Assembly: GCA_002284615.2 (NCBI GenBank)
Contig: MU070101.1
Coordinates: 19,949 to 61,771 of the forward strand
Reading direction: 5' to 3'
Source of the DNA: Dunaliella salina
Lineage: Eukaryota; Chlorophyta; Chlorophyceae; Chlamydomonadales; Dunaliellaceae
Length of the DNA stretch: 41,823 nucleotides
The position numbers and the translations under genes were made by a program. Positions 26,182-38,000 of the stretch are shown here, piece after piece (position 1 is the stretch's first letter; each line of letters starts with the position of its first letter). The notes under the pieces are model-generated. The model was not told the origin of the DNA. It made no database searches and saw nothing but the letters and a program-made list of their open reading frames with translations.

Positions 26182-26450
26182 TTGGAGTTGCAGGAACTAT
26201 CTTCAATCCCTACAATATTGATCCCCTCTGCAAACTTGGGCTAACCAAAGACAAAGCACACAAAACTGCCAAAGAACTCCACTATCGCGCTGTAAAGTCC
26301 CTAACAAAAGTTCACAGCACCAAAAATGCCATCCAATTCAGTCATATAAGCAATGGGGCTTTGGGGGAGGGGGCTACAGGGAGGGCTGCGTACAGGACAG
26401 TGAGGCGCGCAGCCGGATGGATGGCCGACGACCTGCTGGACCCTCATTAG
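26100..26450 (+). pseudogene. C-terminal tail of the endonuclease, shifted frame
   Basis: Reads LHTILIGVAGTIFNPYNI, LCKLGLTKDKAHKTAKELHY and ends DLLDPH with TAG at 26448-26450. The - strand copy has the equivalent YAVHTLKQFKQLGLD...LHAHSVQY and PPDPH-stop, so this is the true family C-terminus displaced by a frameshift between 26090 and 26165. Base composition turns GC-rich from about 26355. Confidence 0.75.
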
Positions 26451-26720
26451 CTGGGCTGCTCATAGCTAGCCTTCTTTGGTAGGGCTCACTTTCAGTGCCA
26501 GTGCTAACTGTTGAATCTTTCCTTAATGCACGCTGGTAAGTGCCAGTGTAGACTTTTACCCTTTGTACTGGTGTGACTTGATATTTGCTGAAACATTTTT
26601 GCTATCCTGCAGCACCTATGGTGAGGGCCTTGCTGAGAGTGGCCCTTGTACAACCAGGAGTTGCCCTGGGCCACCAGCTACAGAGCAACATGGCGTGTGC
26701 ATGTGCAAGTGAGTGAGTGA

Positions 26721-26734
26721 GTGTGTATGTGTGC

Positions 26735-26807
<73 letters not shown>

Positions 26808-26810
26808 TGT
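26721..26810. repeat. (GT)n microsatellite
   Basis: Starts with GAGT units, then long GT runs, ending GTACGTGT. Confidence 0.95.
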
Positions 26811-26863
26811 AGTTAATATTGACACATTGAACACTTCAAAGAATTCTGCATTAAAAAATTGAG

Positions 26864-26899
26864 GATGAGGTGCTGGATGAGGTGCTGGATGAGGTGCTG
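26864..26899 (+). repeat. 12-bp tandem repeat, three units
   Basis: GATGAGGTGCTG three times in succession. No gene is recognised around it. Confidence 0.85.
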
Positions 26900-28393
26900 C
26901 AGGTGATCTAGAAGCAAATTCTTAAGGCAATTTAGAGCCTGCACCAACTCCTTTTTGGACACTGTGCCCTTCGGGAGCCCCTCTTCCCGCCCATCAGGGA
27001 GGTTCAAACATTTCAGTGGCATGCATGACTAGTTGAAAGGTGAGGAACCCGCGCAAGTCTAATGAGTGTAAGAGCGATGTTTGTTTACCAATTTAAATCG
27101 TATGGCAGCCTGTCGTCGGTTCAGACAAAATTGTCTCAACTGACAAGCAATATTGGTTAACCAACAGGGCCCTGAAGACTACGACGTTCAATGCAGAGGG
27201 CCAACAAGGGAAGGCTGCGAGTCCATCGTGCGTGTCCCATGCGTTGAACTTGTTTTCACAAAGAGATGACCACCCGTTGATCCAACATCATTTTGATCAC
27301 ACACTTTTCGGGAAAATCTGAGTAAAAATGTTGACATTAGTACAAGCAATCATGTTGAGTCCTTGGCAATCCTGAGCAGATTAGTGATAGTACTCACAAG
27401 GAAGTCTTGTGCTTGCAGGCATTTGCAGTTGGCTCAAAGAGCACAAGAGCAACCCTGGCAATTCTTCAGAGCAGTTTTCTGAAACTCCGCTTGTTTGTGA
27501 GAGACGCCATACTGTGGGCATTTTGATACTGCTGGGTCATTGCTGAGAAGTGCTGGGAGGGCTGCTGACATCTGTAGCTGAAGCTTCCTTCAGGTCAAAC
27601 GTGCTTGTGGTGCGCATGCAGGCCAACTACGCCTTGTAGGCCATCTCTGAAGGTTAAGAAGGCTCTCAGAAGCTTCAACATTTGGTCCTCCAAGAGGGGA
27701 ATTTCTGAATTTTGATTACAGGGGGGAGGGGGGGGGGTCGGGTACGAGAAATCCAGAGATGCCTTTCTTTCTTTTTTCCGGGTTACCAAGAAAATTACCC
27801 AGGTTTGTAAGGCCCCGGTTACACGGGCGGGATCACCCCCCGAGATCAGGTTGGGATCAGGGGTCAGGTTTTTAAGAAATTTTTTTTGGCGTTTCTCTTG
27901 CATTAGAAATCAATTTTTGAGGTCCTTGTTCTGTATCTGAATTTATTGCATAGGTGATCCCGACCCCCTAATTTCTAATTTTTAACTACTCAACACCCAA
28001 CTGTTGTAAACGGGACCTTAGTCCAGAAACATTTCTTGAGGCATTTTAGGCTAAATGGGCCATCCCTATGAAGTGGGTGCATGTTTTGCAGAGGGGGTCA
28101 ACAGGCCAAAATCACTAGATATGCCCTTTCCTAACTTTTTCCTCAAGTCTAGCGATGCCAACCATTATAATTCTATTAGTTATCATGTCCCCCAAAAATC
28201 ATGAAAATCAGAGGTCCCCAGATCACTCCTCAGGCTTCAGATCACCCAAAAACGGCCCTCAGCTCCATCCTGGGGCCATTTTCCACCAAAAATGCTTCCT
28301 ATTAACCCCTATATGATATGCACACATCCCGCATATTCAAAAATAGGAAAGAAGGAGGTCACATTTGGACCTATGTGGCAGCCCTTCAGCAAG

Positions 28394-29179
28394 ATTTCCT
28401 TATGGCGGGTTGCAATCTCAATGTCGACTTGAGAGTTGAGACAGGAATCGAAATAATGCTGATAACGGGCTTCCGTCGGTCATAATCTCTGGAAAATGTG
28501 GCAAATTGGCTGAACAGTGTCCTCTGAGCGGCCTGCCACATCGAGCAGGGGGAGGGGTGAGGGATGGGAAAGCCAGTGGGGAGGTGTGTGTGGAAGAGAA
28601 TGCGGAATGTGCAAGCGCATAGGCTGACCGCCCCAGGCCACCATTTGCTTCACCCAAAGCTAAGGCCAACTCAGCATAATCTCAGGAGCAACTCTGCTGG
28701 GTTTGGAGGCCAGGCGTGGGGGGTTTCACTTCGCGTTGACCGCAGCATGCACAGCATGCAAGCGCCTGTGCCAACGCTGCGGCATAGAAATCACATTCAA
28801 TTTCAATTTAACTGATAATACTTAATTGGATGACTTTGCGGGACCGCTGGTTTCAGCGCGATGAGAGGGCCTGAATGCAAGCGTGACCGGGACCATGAAT
28901 AGAGACTCAGGGTGAGCCATTGAACATTCACACACATAGACAGGTATGCACAGGCATGAAGGCACGCACATGCAAGCTAGGCATGCACACACGCAGAGGT
29001 ACTCGCGCACATCCCCCACTTACAAGCCACACCCTGAGTCCCGTGGGGGCTGTCGACCTATTCTGAGTGCCCTGAGGACATTTCGAGAGATTATGGGGGC
29101 GTCTGGAGATTTTGGGGATTTTGATTCCTGTCTCAACTCTCAAGTCGACATTGAGATTGCAGCCCGCCATAAGGGAAAT
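28394..29179. repeat. Foldback repeat with ~55-60-bp inverted arms
   Basis: The left arm 28394-28453 and right arm 29119-29179 are near-perfect reverse complements: TTATGGCGGGTTGCAATCTC on the left against its reverse with one C/T change on the right, continuing through AATGTCGACTTGAGAGTTGA. They are separated by about 665 bp without a recognised gene. No target duplication was established. It may be a foldback or MITE-like element or two inverted insertions of one family. Confidence 0.75.
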
Positions 29180-29385
29180 AGCTGGAATTCTGTATCTGAC
29201 CAACTACTGGGTCTTTTTACCCCATTTTCTTGCAATGATATTTATTTGATACAAGGACGCCAAATCACAAAAGAAAATCACCTTATTTGGTGCAGTGGGT
29301 GGTCAGATATGGAGTTTTGATGCATCACGTGGTGCACCATATATATGGTGAAAATTAGGGTTTACGCCGCGGCCCATTAGGCAGG

Positions 29386-29472
29386 TGCACCCCAACTGGC
29401 ACTTTTTAAGCTTAGGTGCCACGGATAGCTTTATCTGGTTTGTACCCTTAAAAAGTGCCAGTTGGGTTGCAC
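29386..29472. repeat. Hairpin: 25-bp arms with one mismatch, ~36-base loop
   Basis: The left arm 29386-29410 (CCCAACTGGCACTTTTTAAG core) pairs with 29447-29472 (CTTAAAAAGTGCCAGTTGGG core). It sits in the intergenic region upstream of the coiled-coil gene. It could be a small terminal-repeat element or a small-RNA precursor; the sequence alone does not decide. Confidence 0.7.
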
Positions 29473-29882
29473 ATACTCTAGGAACATTTCAAAGTACCCC
29501 CCTTTTCAGGCCTCCGTTGCTCCCCTCTGCACGTTTTGAACCGAACTTGCACCATTTTTGGCTCCCAGGTAGCTTTTGTGTCAAGCCTGAGCCATCGGAG
29601 TGAAACAAGTGGGTGAAAATTGGGGCTCGGTCATAGCTGGGAGAGGTCAAGGCTGACTCGAGTGTGTCCCTGCATGGCCCAGGCAACTAGCACCAGCAAC
29701 TTTGCAAATGACGAATAAACTTCAGTTTAAATGTAACACCAATGCTCCACCTCGGGCGACCTTTTGGGTACCTGCAGAGAGCGACATGCTGGTGATGTGC
29801 TGCTTTCATAATTCCTTAGTTCTAGTTCTATCAATGTTATCATGTGAGCACTTGCGACGACTCCTCACGCACGGGATGCTGT

Positions 29883-30878
29883 ATGTTTGCAAGCATGGTA
29901 GAAGATGAACTGACCAAAGTCAAGCTTCTCGATACGTTGGAGCGCGCTTTGAGAGCCTACGAGGTCGGAGCATTTCCGGACATCTCTTCGGAATTATTTA
30001 AGGAGCTTGTAACGAATGTCCAAGCTCTCCTGGTGCGTTGACTGACAGATGGCCTTCACACGCGCACGCGCACACACANNNNNNNNNNNNNNNNNNNNNN
30101 NNNNNNNNNNNNNNNNNNNNNNNNNNNNNNNNNNNNNNNNNNNNNNNNNNNNNNNNNNNNNNNNNNNNNNNNNNNNNNNNNNNNNNNNNNNNNNNNNNNN
30201 NNNNNNNNNNNNNNNNNNNNNNNNNNNNNNNNNNNNNNNNNNNNNNNNNNNNNNNNNNNNNNNNNNNNNNNNNNNNNNNNNNNNNNNNNNNNNNNNNNNN
30301 NNNNNNNNNNNNNNNNNNNNNNNNNNNNNNNNNNNNNNNNNNNNNNNNNNNNNNNNNNNNNNNNNNNNNNNNNNNNNNNNNNNNNNNNNNNNNNNNNNNN
30401 NNNNNNNNNNNNNNNNNNNNNNNNNNNNNNNNNNNNNNNNNNNNNNNNNNNNNNNNNNNNNNNNNNNNNNNNNNNNNNNNNNNNNNNNNNNNNNNNNNNN
30501 NNNNNNNNNNNNNNNNNNNNNNNNNNNNNNNNNNNNNNNNNNNNNNNNNNNNNNNNNNNNNNNNNNNNNNNNNNNNNNNNNNNNNNNNNNNNNNNNNNNN
30601 NNNNNNNNNNNNNNNNNNNNNNNNNNNNNNNNNNNNNNNNNNNNNNNNNNNNNNNNNNNNNNNNNNNNNNNNNNNNNNNNNNNNNNNNNNNNNNNNNNNN
30701 NNNNNNNNNNNNNNNNNNNNNNNNNNNNNNNNNNNNNNNNNNNNNNNNNNNNNNNNNNNNNNNNNNNNNNNNNNNNNNNNNNNNNNNNNNNNNNNNNNNN
30801 NNNNNNNNNNNNNNNNNNNNNNNNNNNNNNNNNNNNNNNNNNNNNNNNNNNNNNNNNNNNNNNNNNNNNNNNNNNNNN

Positions 30879-30915
<37 letters not shown>

Positions 30916-32044
30916 TGCACACACGCAGGAACACATCTGGAAACACAAATGGAACCATGCCAACCTGCTCACCACTTCGTTCATGTCCACAATTGGCTGT
31001 CACTCTCTTCTAACGGTTCTACCTTATTTTCTGTGCATGTCAGGAGGAGGATGCTGGCAAGGACAGTGCCATTGCCAGTTTGCAAGCGGAGTTGGAGGAT
31101 GCCCGCAACACCTTGAACTCTGCCAGGAAGGTCATCGATCAACTAGATTGCAGGTATGGTTTGCTGGAAAGCATTCGTTGAACAGGTCGTGAAAGTGAAC
31201 ACCAGTACCTGCTTCAAGAGGCTGCTCTGTCAATATTTTTGATAAAAAGGAGATCTGCTCATCTTCATTTAAGAAGGGCAAATCCTGTCTTTCGTCCATC
31301 CTTTGAATTGGAAAGGGTAAATTCTGTGTGTTGAACCTTGTGCTAGAAATGCAGTGCAATGAAGTGTGCTTGACCACAGGGTGCAATTCATGCTTACAAT
31401 TTTGAATTGCTGTAATTATATGCAGAACTGTTGCAACCAAGGTAGGTGCCAGGTTGCTCAAGACGAGGATAGGGGCGCTGCAGTGGAAAAAGGAACTTCC
31501 AACCTTCCGTCTTTGGCAAATTCACTCCTGAGTGCATAGCAGTGGACCAGGTACATAAGCTACCATAGCCAAAATAATTGGCAAAGAGGGTCAATTTATG
31601 GTGTGGCTGGGTCAGGGGGAGAGGTAGGGGGTCATTTCTGGTCGGAGGACATTGCTAGCTACAAGTGGATCTTACTTGGTAGAATTCTTTGTGTAAATGG
31701 TACGCAAAAATGGGGATGAGATCACAGACCTAAAGGCTTGCTTACGCTGTTGCAAGGGGCAATAGGCAACTGTTTTCTTCAGTTTCCTTTGCAAGGTGCT
31801 TGTGGTTTGTAAATTGAATAAATGAGACAAATAAGTAATAGTAGGAGCACTTCTCAGAAGCATTCTTCAATACATATTTAATTCGAAATACCTCCTCTAG
31901 CACATTAAATCTTGATTTCAGAATTTGGGGGTATCCTGGGGCAAATTTCCAGCACGTGATGAGTAGCAATTTTCTCAGATGTACTGAACCTGCTTTGAAA
32001 AAAACCAGGTCAAAACTGAAAAATCGAATAAAACTAATCTGGGA

Positions 32045-32092
<48 letters not shown>

Positions 32093-35000
32093 CAAATATT
32101 TTAAACCACATTCCGCATTTTCATTGTTTGTTGATGTTGTGTATGTAAATCTCCTTTGATAGTCAACCTGCCAATCTTTAGGAGAGGTTTCCCCTCTCTG
32201 GTTTTAAATTCTTTCAAATACCTCCCCCCCTCTCTTTCCTTGGGCTAGCATGAATTTGTGCCGGGTAGGTCCTCTGACGAGTGAACTAACTCAGGGTGGA
32301 GCTGGGTTTCCTGCCCTGTTTGACCATGAGGGGTCACCACACGACCAAGACCACGATACATGCTGCCATCACATTGCATGTTGCCAGGACCAGGGCAGGC
32401 TTACTAGCAATTCATGGCTTACAGGGAGGATGACCAGAAGGAGTGATTGGAACCAGCCCAATCACAGGTTGGCGCCGAAGTGCCGGCAATCTTGATGGAC
32501 CTCCTTTTCACATTCCTTCTCCCCCTCACAGTCTTTCATTGCGATGAAATGGCCAATTGGGCATGGCTGTTGCCGACTAAGCTCTGTTTCTCACTGATTT
32601 GCATGAAACGCTCAATAGAAATTTGTGCCCTGCCCACACTGGTCCTAGAAGCTTTGGGATGACCTGACCTAATTTGCCAGAGCCTTTGTTTTTTTTCCGG
32701 GCTGTGCAGGAGTTTGAATTCCCTGGTGCGAATGATGTCCTTGTCCATCACGCTATTTTTCATCTTGGCGCAAATATTAAGCAAAATCCATCAATAATTC
32801 TGACGCGGATTTGTGCTTTTATGGGTAGCCATTAATCACAATCTTTGGATGGGTGGGGCAGACAGGGAAAATGTCTGTGACAGACCCCCTCAGAGTTATA
32901 CCATCTGGTTCCTGATCAATGCGCCCATCTAATAGCTGAAACACACCCCAATATATTGCCAGCTCATGTTGGCAAGTGCTTTTAACAAGTGCCTGGGTCT
33001 TGATCAAGGAGGCCTTTTTGTCCATGGGGAGAATGGTGAGCAAGTGTTGTCCTTTCGTGTCTGATGCTGGTCCCGGTTAGGGAGGTCATTTCATCCATTG
33101 AGAGAATGGGCATGAAAAGTGTCATTTGTGGAGCAGCGCCCAGCACACCACGAGTTCTGCTGAAGGAAGTGGGTCATGCAGAGAGCACAACGTGCATAGA
33201 CCTGTCACCTGTTGTTCCGAGTAATTCGGTGAAAGGCAACTCTTGAACTCTGCGCTTGCACAAAGCAACAGTACCTAAGGCACTCCTGTGCCTGACTGAG
33301 TATGCGAAGGCCCAGGGAGCAGGGGAGGAAGGAAGCTGGACACATGAGGGTAGGTTTCCTTGGGTCAGTTCAGCTCATGGGAGCATGAACCTCAAGTTTC
33401 ACCTCTCGCTCACTGCCCACTTCTTCCTTTTTAACGCAGTGTGCAAGCTCAAGAGCACTTACGAGGGCATGGGCACCATGCACCACAAGCTCGTGTCATA
33501 CGCAGCCGCAGCACCAGCACCAGCACCCCTGCTTCCTCTTCCCTCTCCAATGCTCCCCATGGTGGCTCCAAAGAGGCTCAGAGCCCAAACAGCCCACCAT
33601 GCTCCCTGAGCTTTGACGCGAGCACCTTCACAGGGGGCAGCCATCAGCACCGCTCAGATGCAGCCCTGTACCAAAGCCTAGCGGAGTTGCAAGAGGAGAG
33701 GCAGAGGCTGAAGCTGCAGGTGTGCTGTGTTTGCTGTGGCTCCTCAAGCTGCTTAGCTTTGATGCCTGGAGCTAGCTATGTGTTCATCAATCTGACATCT
33801 TTTAGCTGCCCTCCATGGCGGAGTCCAGTGCTCGGAGTGGATGCTTTCAGGCACCAGCAGGATTACACGGTGGCTGCAAGTTGTGGCAGTGGGCATGGAA
33901 GTTGGTTCTCTGGAGACGCATGCAACAGGGTCACTGTCTGAGCTGCTCCATGCAGGTGGAATCCTTGCAGCAGGACCTTGCACTCCACTCACGCCATGCC
34001 CAGCAAGAGCTGGCTAGCCAGCAAAGCAGCCATGTGGAGCTGCAAGCAGCCTTGGTCAAGGCACAGCAACAGCTCGAGCAGACCAGGACATCCACGGAAG
34101 AGGAGGTAAGCGGTTGCGGACTGTGCACGACTCAGGCTGGACCTGACCATGCCCCTGGCCTCCTTGCATCGGTCTAGCTTTTACAAGACGAAGGCGTCTT
34201 CCAGGTCTTGTCACCATCACCCAGAAGGCCCTGCAACCCCAGTCTTCCAGCTTTGCAACTCCAGTCTTTCAGCTGGCATCTCCCTCTTTTGAGGTTGGAA
34301 AATTTTCAATCTCTGCCTGCTGTGCTTCTCTACAAGGAAAAACAGAAGTCCAGTCTTTCAGCTGACACCTTGTCCTCTTTTTTGGCGCTAGCCTGTCACT
34401 GGGACAGGACACCTTCCCTTTCTATGCTAACGTTTTCTGTTGCTGGAAAATTTTCAGAGGGGGTAAGCTGAGGCCGAAAATCAGGCGTTTATTGCATGCT
34501 CCCCGCGCATGTCTCCCTTGCCAGGCAATTTTCAAGCTAGGGCTCTTCTGATACCTGTAGGACTAAGGTTTCAAAATCTCCAGTCAAGGGACATGTGCCT
34601 AATCAGCCACGGCGTGAACCCTTGTTTTCACCACCAAATTTCCATTCTGGACCACCTATTGCACCAAATTAAAACATTTCTAGTGATTTGGAATCCTTGC
34701 CTCAAAAAAATATCATTGCAAAAAAAATGGAGTGAAAAGGCTCAGTGGTTGGTGTTTTATGGCAATTTTTGCCATTTTCCCATGAAAAGCACCGAAAATT
34801 GATTTCATGACCCATGTGAGCTTTAACACAGTATATTTCATCACACAGGGTGACTTTCACAAATATAAGCACATGCCCAGGTAGCTTGCAATGCCAGCTA
34901 CGTTTTTGAGCCAAATTCGTCCCGATCAGATAAAGTGGCTGTGAAAAACTGTACATTAAGCGCAGAAAAGGAGCATACCCCCTAAGGAGCTTACCCCCTC

Positions 35001-38000
35001 TGGAAAATTCTCTTATCTCTGCTGCAGTGCTTCTCCGAGAGAGAGCTTCTCCAAAGAGGAAAAAAAGCTACACAGGCTGTGACAACACTCCTGACATCCA
35101 TTGAGGAAAAGGGGATACCTTGGGCTTGGCACCGTCTTTTTTTGTTGAATGATGATTTGCCTTGCATTCCAAAGCTGTAGCACCCAGTGAGATTGCTGCA
35201 AGCGGAATTGCATGCTTGTGTGTTTTGAGCCATGCACGCCAATTGTTCTTCCCGATGCTTGGCTTGTTAGCATTTCTTCTCTCTTTCTGCTAGTGCGCAT
35301 GAGTGGCATTCAGCACAGCTGGCATTTGGCCAACATTGGTCTTGAACTTCCAACTGTGTGGCCATCACAAGGCCTCCCACTCTGGCGTTTTGCTGCCTCA
35401 AATACGGACTGACACATCTTGATTGTCCTTCAAATTGCAATGTTCACCTTCTGCCACCTGTTGATTGCCAAATTAATGCTGAATGGCGCTCTTCTTAAAT
35501 GATGCTCAAGAGTGCACAGCACTTTCTGCTGGCATGTAGGAATTTTGGCTTTTCAGCACTGTAGGCAAGCGCCAATCCCTCATCCAAAATGCATGCATCT
35601 CTGGATCCAGATGTAAAGCAAACAACAATATGCTAATGCGATTTAGCGCGTCTGGACTGAGCATGGTCGAGTATGAAAGGTTATGGTTGTCTATGCTCCA
35701 AATGCTTAAGAGATTCAATCTATCCAAGCCCAGGTATCTAAAGAGGCACCTGCATGAAGCAGAGTCTCTGCCATTAAGGCGGGTGCAAAATGTGTTATTT
35801 GCCACGTCTATGCACAGGTGGCACAATGGCAAAAGGCAGCTGAGCATGCAGCTGTTGTCGCTGAAGAAGCTCAGGCTCAAGTGGACCAACTGAAGGCTGA
35901 ATTGAGCAGCGTGCACGCACTGGTGTGTATTTTCGCGCACTTGCTGTGGTTGCAGATCTTTTGACGCGCACTGGTGTGCATTTTCGCGCACTTGCTGTGG
36001 TTGCAAACCTTTTGACACGCACTGGTGTGTATTTTTGCGCACTTGCTGTGGTTGCAATCCTTTTGACACGTGCAAACCTAGCTAAACACAAATGTTCTGT
36101 AGAGTACCATGCCAAGGACATCAGAGGCATCTGCAGACTCAGGCATTGCTTGTGCAGCTTTTTTGAAACATCAAGGGCATTAAATGTGCTGTTTTTGTCA
36201 AGGTCGAAGGCACAAATATGTCAGTGCTTCGATTGTTCTTCTTTCATTGCGAAGTCCTGCATTGCAAAATGAGATAGGCTCCGGTGATGGGACCAGAAAG
36301 ATGCATAGGGGACCATACCCCCTTCAAGGCACCCAGGCAGCTCTTTGCCCAATCTGAGGCACGCTGAGCGATTTTCTGTGCTTCTTTGCAAGCTAAACTT
36401 GGGTGCGAGGTTCAGAGTTCGCGCCCCCTGCTGGCCTGCAGTCCCTGCTCAGCTGTCTCCACACAGGTGCACGTGCCGTGTGCCTTCCCAGCCCTTTTAT
36501 CCAAAGCACTAGAACTTCCTGAAGGCTTCTAGATGGAAACCTGGCACTGCAGCAACCTACAATTCCTTCAACAGGCAGTGCGTAACAAAATGCAGCTTTC
36601 AAATTTCTTGCTTGCTATGCTGCAGGTGAATGCCCATGAACGCGACTCCAAGCGCTTCACCTCTAAAAAGTTGGAGCTTGAGGAGGCCTGTGCACTCTTA
36701 GAAAAAAGGTGTGATGAGCTCAGCATGTTCTAATGCATGGTCTATTGAGTGGAATACTGGTAAGTATGATGTGTCTTGGTTGTATCTGGTTGTGTTTAAA
36801 CTTTCCTACGTGCTGGGCAAATCTGTGGTCTCAAATAGGAAGATCGTTGGTTGCCAGATATTCACTCAATTACAGGAATGGACGCTGAGATGACCGATCT
36901 CTGAATGCGCTGCTTCATTTGACTGCCTTGACCGGATTGTTCAAAGTAGTCCTGGTTCGAGGCCCCCATAAGGAATTCCAGCATTGCATACCATGCACTT
37001 GCACAGCGGCAATGGTCTCAGCTAGAGTACCTGGGTTGAGTGGTGCCAGCCATCCTCGACAGCGCACACATGTTCCGTCAGTTGCTTGTGGCTTGCTGCC
37101 CATGTACAGCTTGCCTGCAGGCCATGTGTGCTCACTAGATGCTCACTAGACCTTTGTGCTTCTGCATCCTGCATGCAGGGAGCAGCGCCGCAGTGAAATG
37201 GATGCGCGTCTGGTCTGCCCGCTGCTCACCTGGTATGCACGTGTAGGCTATCCGCAAGAGCAGCAGAGGCAGCAGCTGCAGCAGCAGGCGGATCATGAGC
37301 ACAGCAGCGCCACCCAACCGCCCACCCCTGCGAAAGCCAGCGGCAAGGCTGACACACAGCGGCCTTCAGCCTCCACCCTCCAAACTCACCCAAAGGAGAC
37401 AGCCCATGGCGCTGCCGGCGCCTCCAAGCTGCACTCCTGGCGTGGGTCTAGTTTAGGCCCAGGTGCTGGGGCGATGGGTGCAAAAGGCGGCCTCACCAGC
37501 CGCAGGCCGCCTGAGCATGGGCCAGGCTTCCCTCGTGCACTCAAGGGGCAGCAGGATGGGTGGGCGTGGAGCTTGCCAGAGCCAGTGCCCCTTGTCCCCT
37601 TGCCCCCCCGGAGTCACATATTCAAGGCAGCTGCGAGCCATGCTGGCGCGGTGCTGGGGCCCATTGTATGCGAGGTATGCATTGAAGAGCTTTGTGTGTC
37701 TCTGGGTTGTTGGTGAGCCCATAAAGGGGGTCCAGTTCAGGTGATGGTCATTGCTTGGGTGACCATGCCCAAAGCTCAGCTGCACCCTGGTATTGCTGTT
37801 CTATGTTAGACTGTGAAGGTCCACTTCCAGGAATATGTGTGATCTTGGCAATGTCTTGCGCATCTATGTGCCCGTAGCCCATCTCAAGAACTGTAGCTGG
37901 TGCAGTGTTTTGCAATCTGCACAGCTTAGGGCTGTTGCAGACCTTTGCGATGTGAAATACATCTATTGCATTTAGCAATCTGCCCCTTTCCGCAATTCCC

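Larger units (their letters stand above)
20286..26450 (+). mobile_element. RandI/Dualen-like non-LTR retrotransposon, + strand copy, 5'-truncated and decayed
   Basis: Order of recognisable parts: pre-RT region, reverse transcriptase, linker, chromo-like segment, PHD finger, linker, methyltransferase-like region, RNase H, CCHC knuckle, restriction-like endonuclease, and C-terminus ending DPH-stop at 26448-26450. No apurinic-type endonuclease lies upstream, because the sequence starts just before the reverse transcriptase and abuts an L1 tail. That is as expected for 5' truncation during target-primed reverse transcription. Lesions: TAA 20774-20776, a frame change at the A10 run 22872-22881, TGA 23371-23373, and frame changes near 24176, 24540 and 26100-26160. 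No poly(A) tail or target duplication was identified. Confidence 0.85.
26451..28393. other. Intergenic region without recognised gene
   Basis: Contains a (GT)n tract (26721-26810) and a 12-bp tandem repeat (26864-26899). The rest is GC/AT-mixed sequence with scattered stops in all frames. Any 3' UTR of the + strand retroelement would lie at its start, but no tail was identified. Confidence 0.6.

Noticed and set aside
35506..36130. - strand frames with a repeated RVKRFATTASARK peptide
   Set aside because: Shadow of the 51-bp tandem repeat and the opposite-strand exon.
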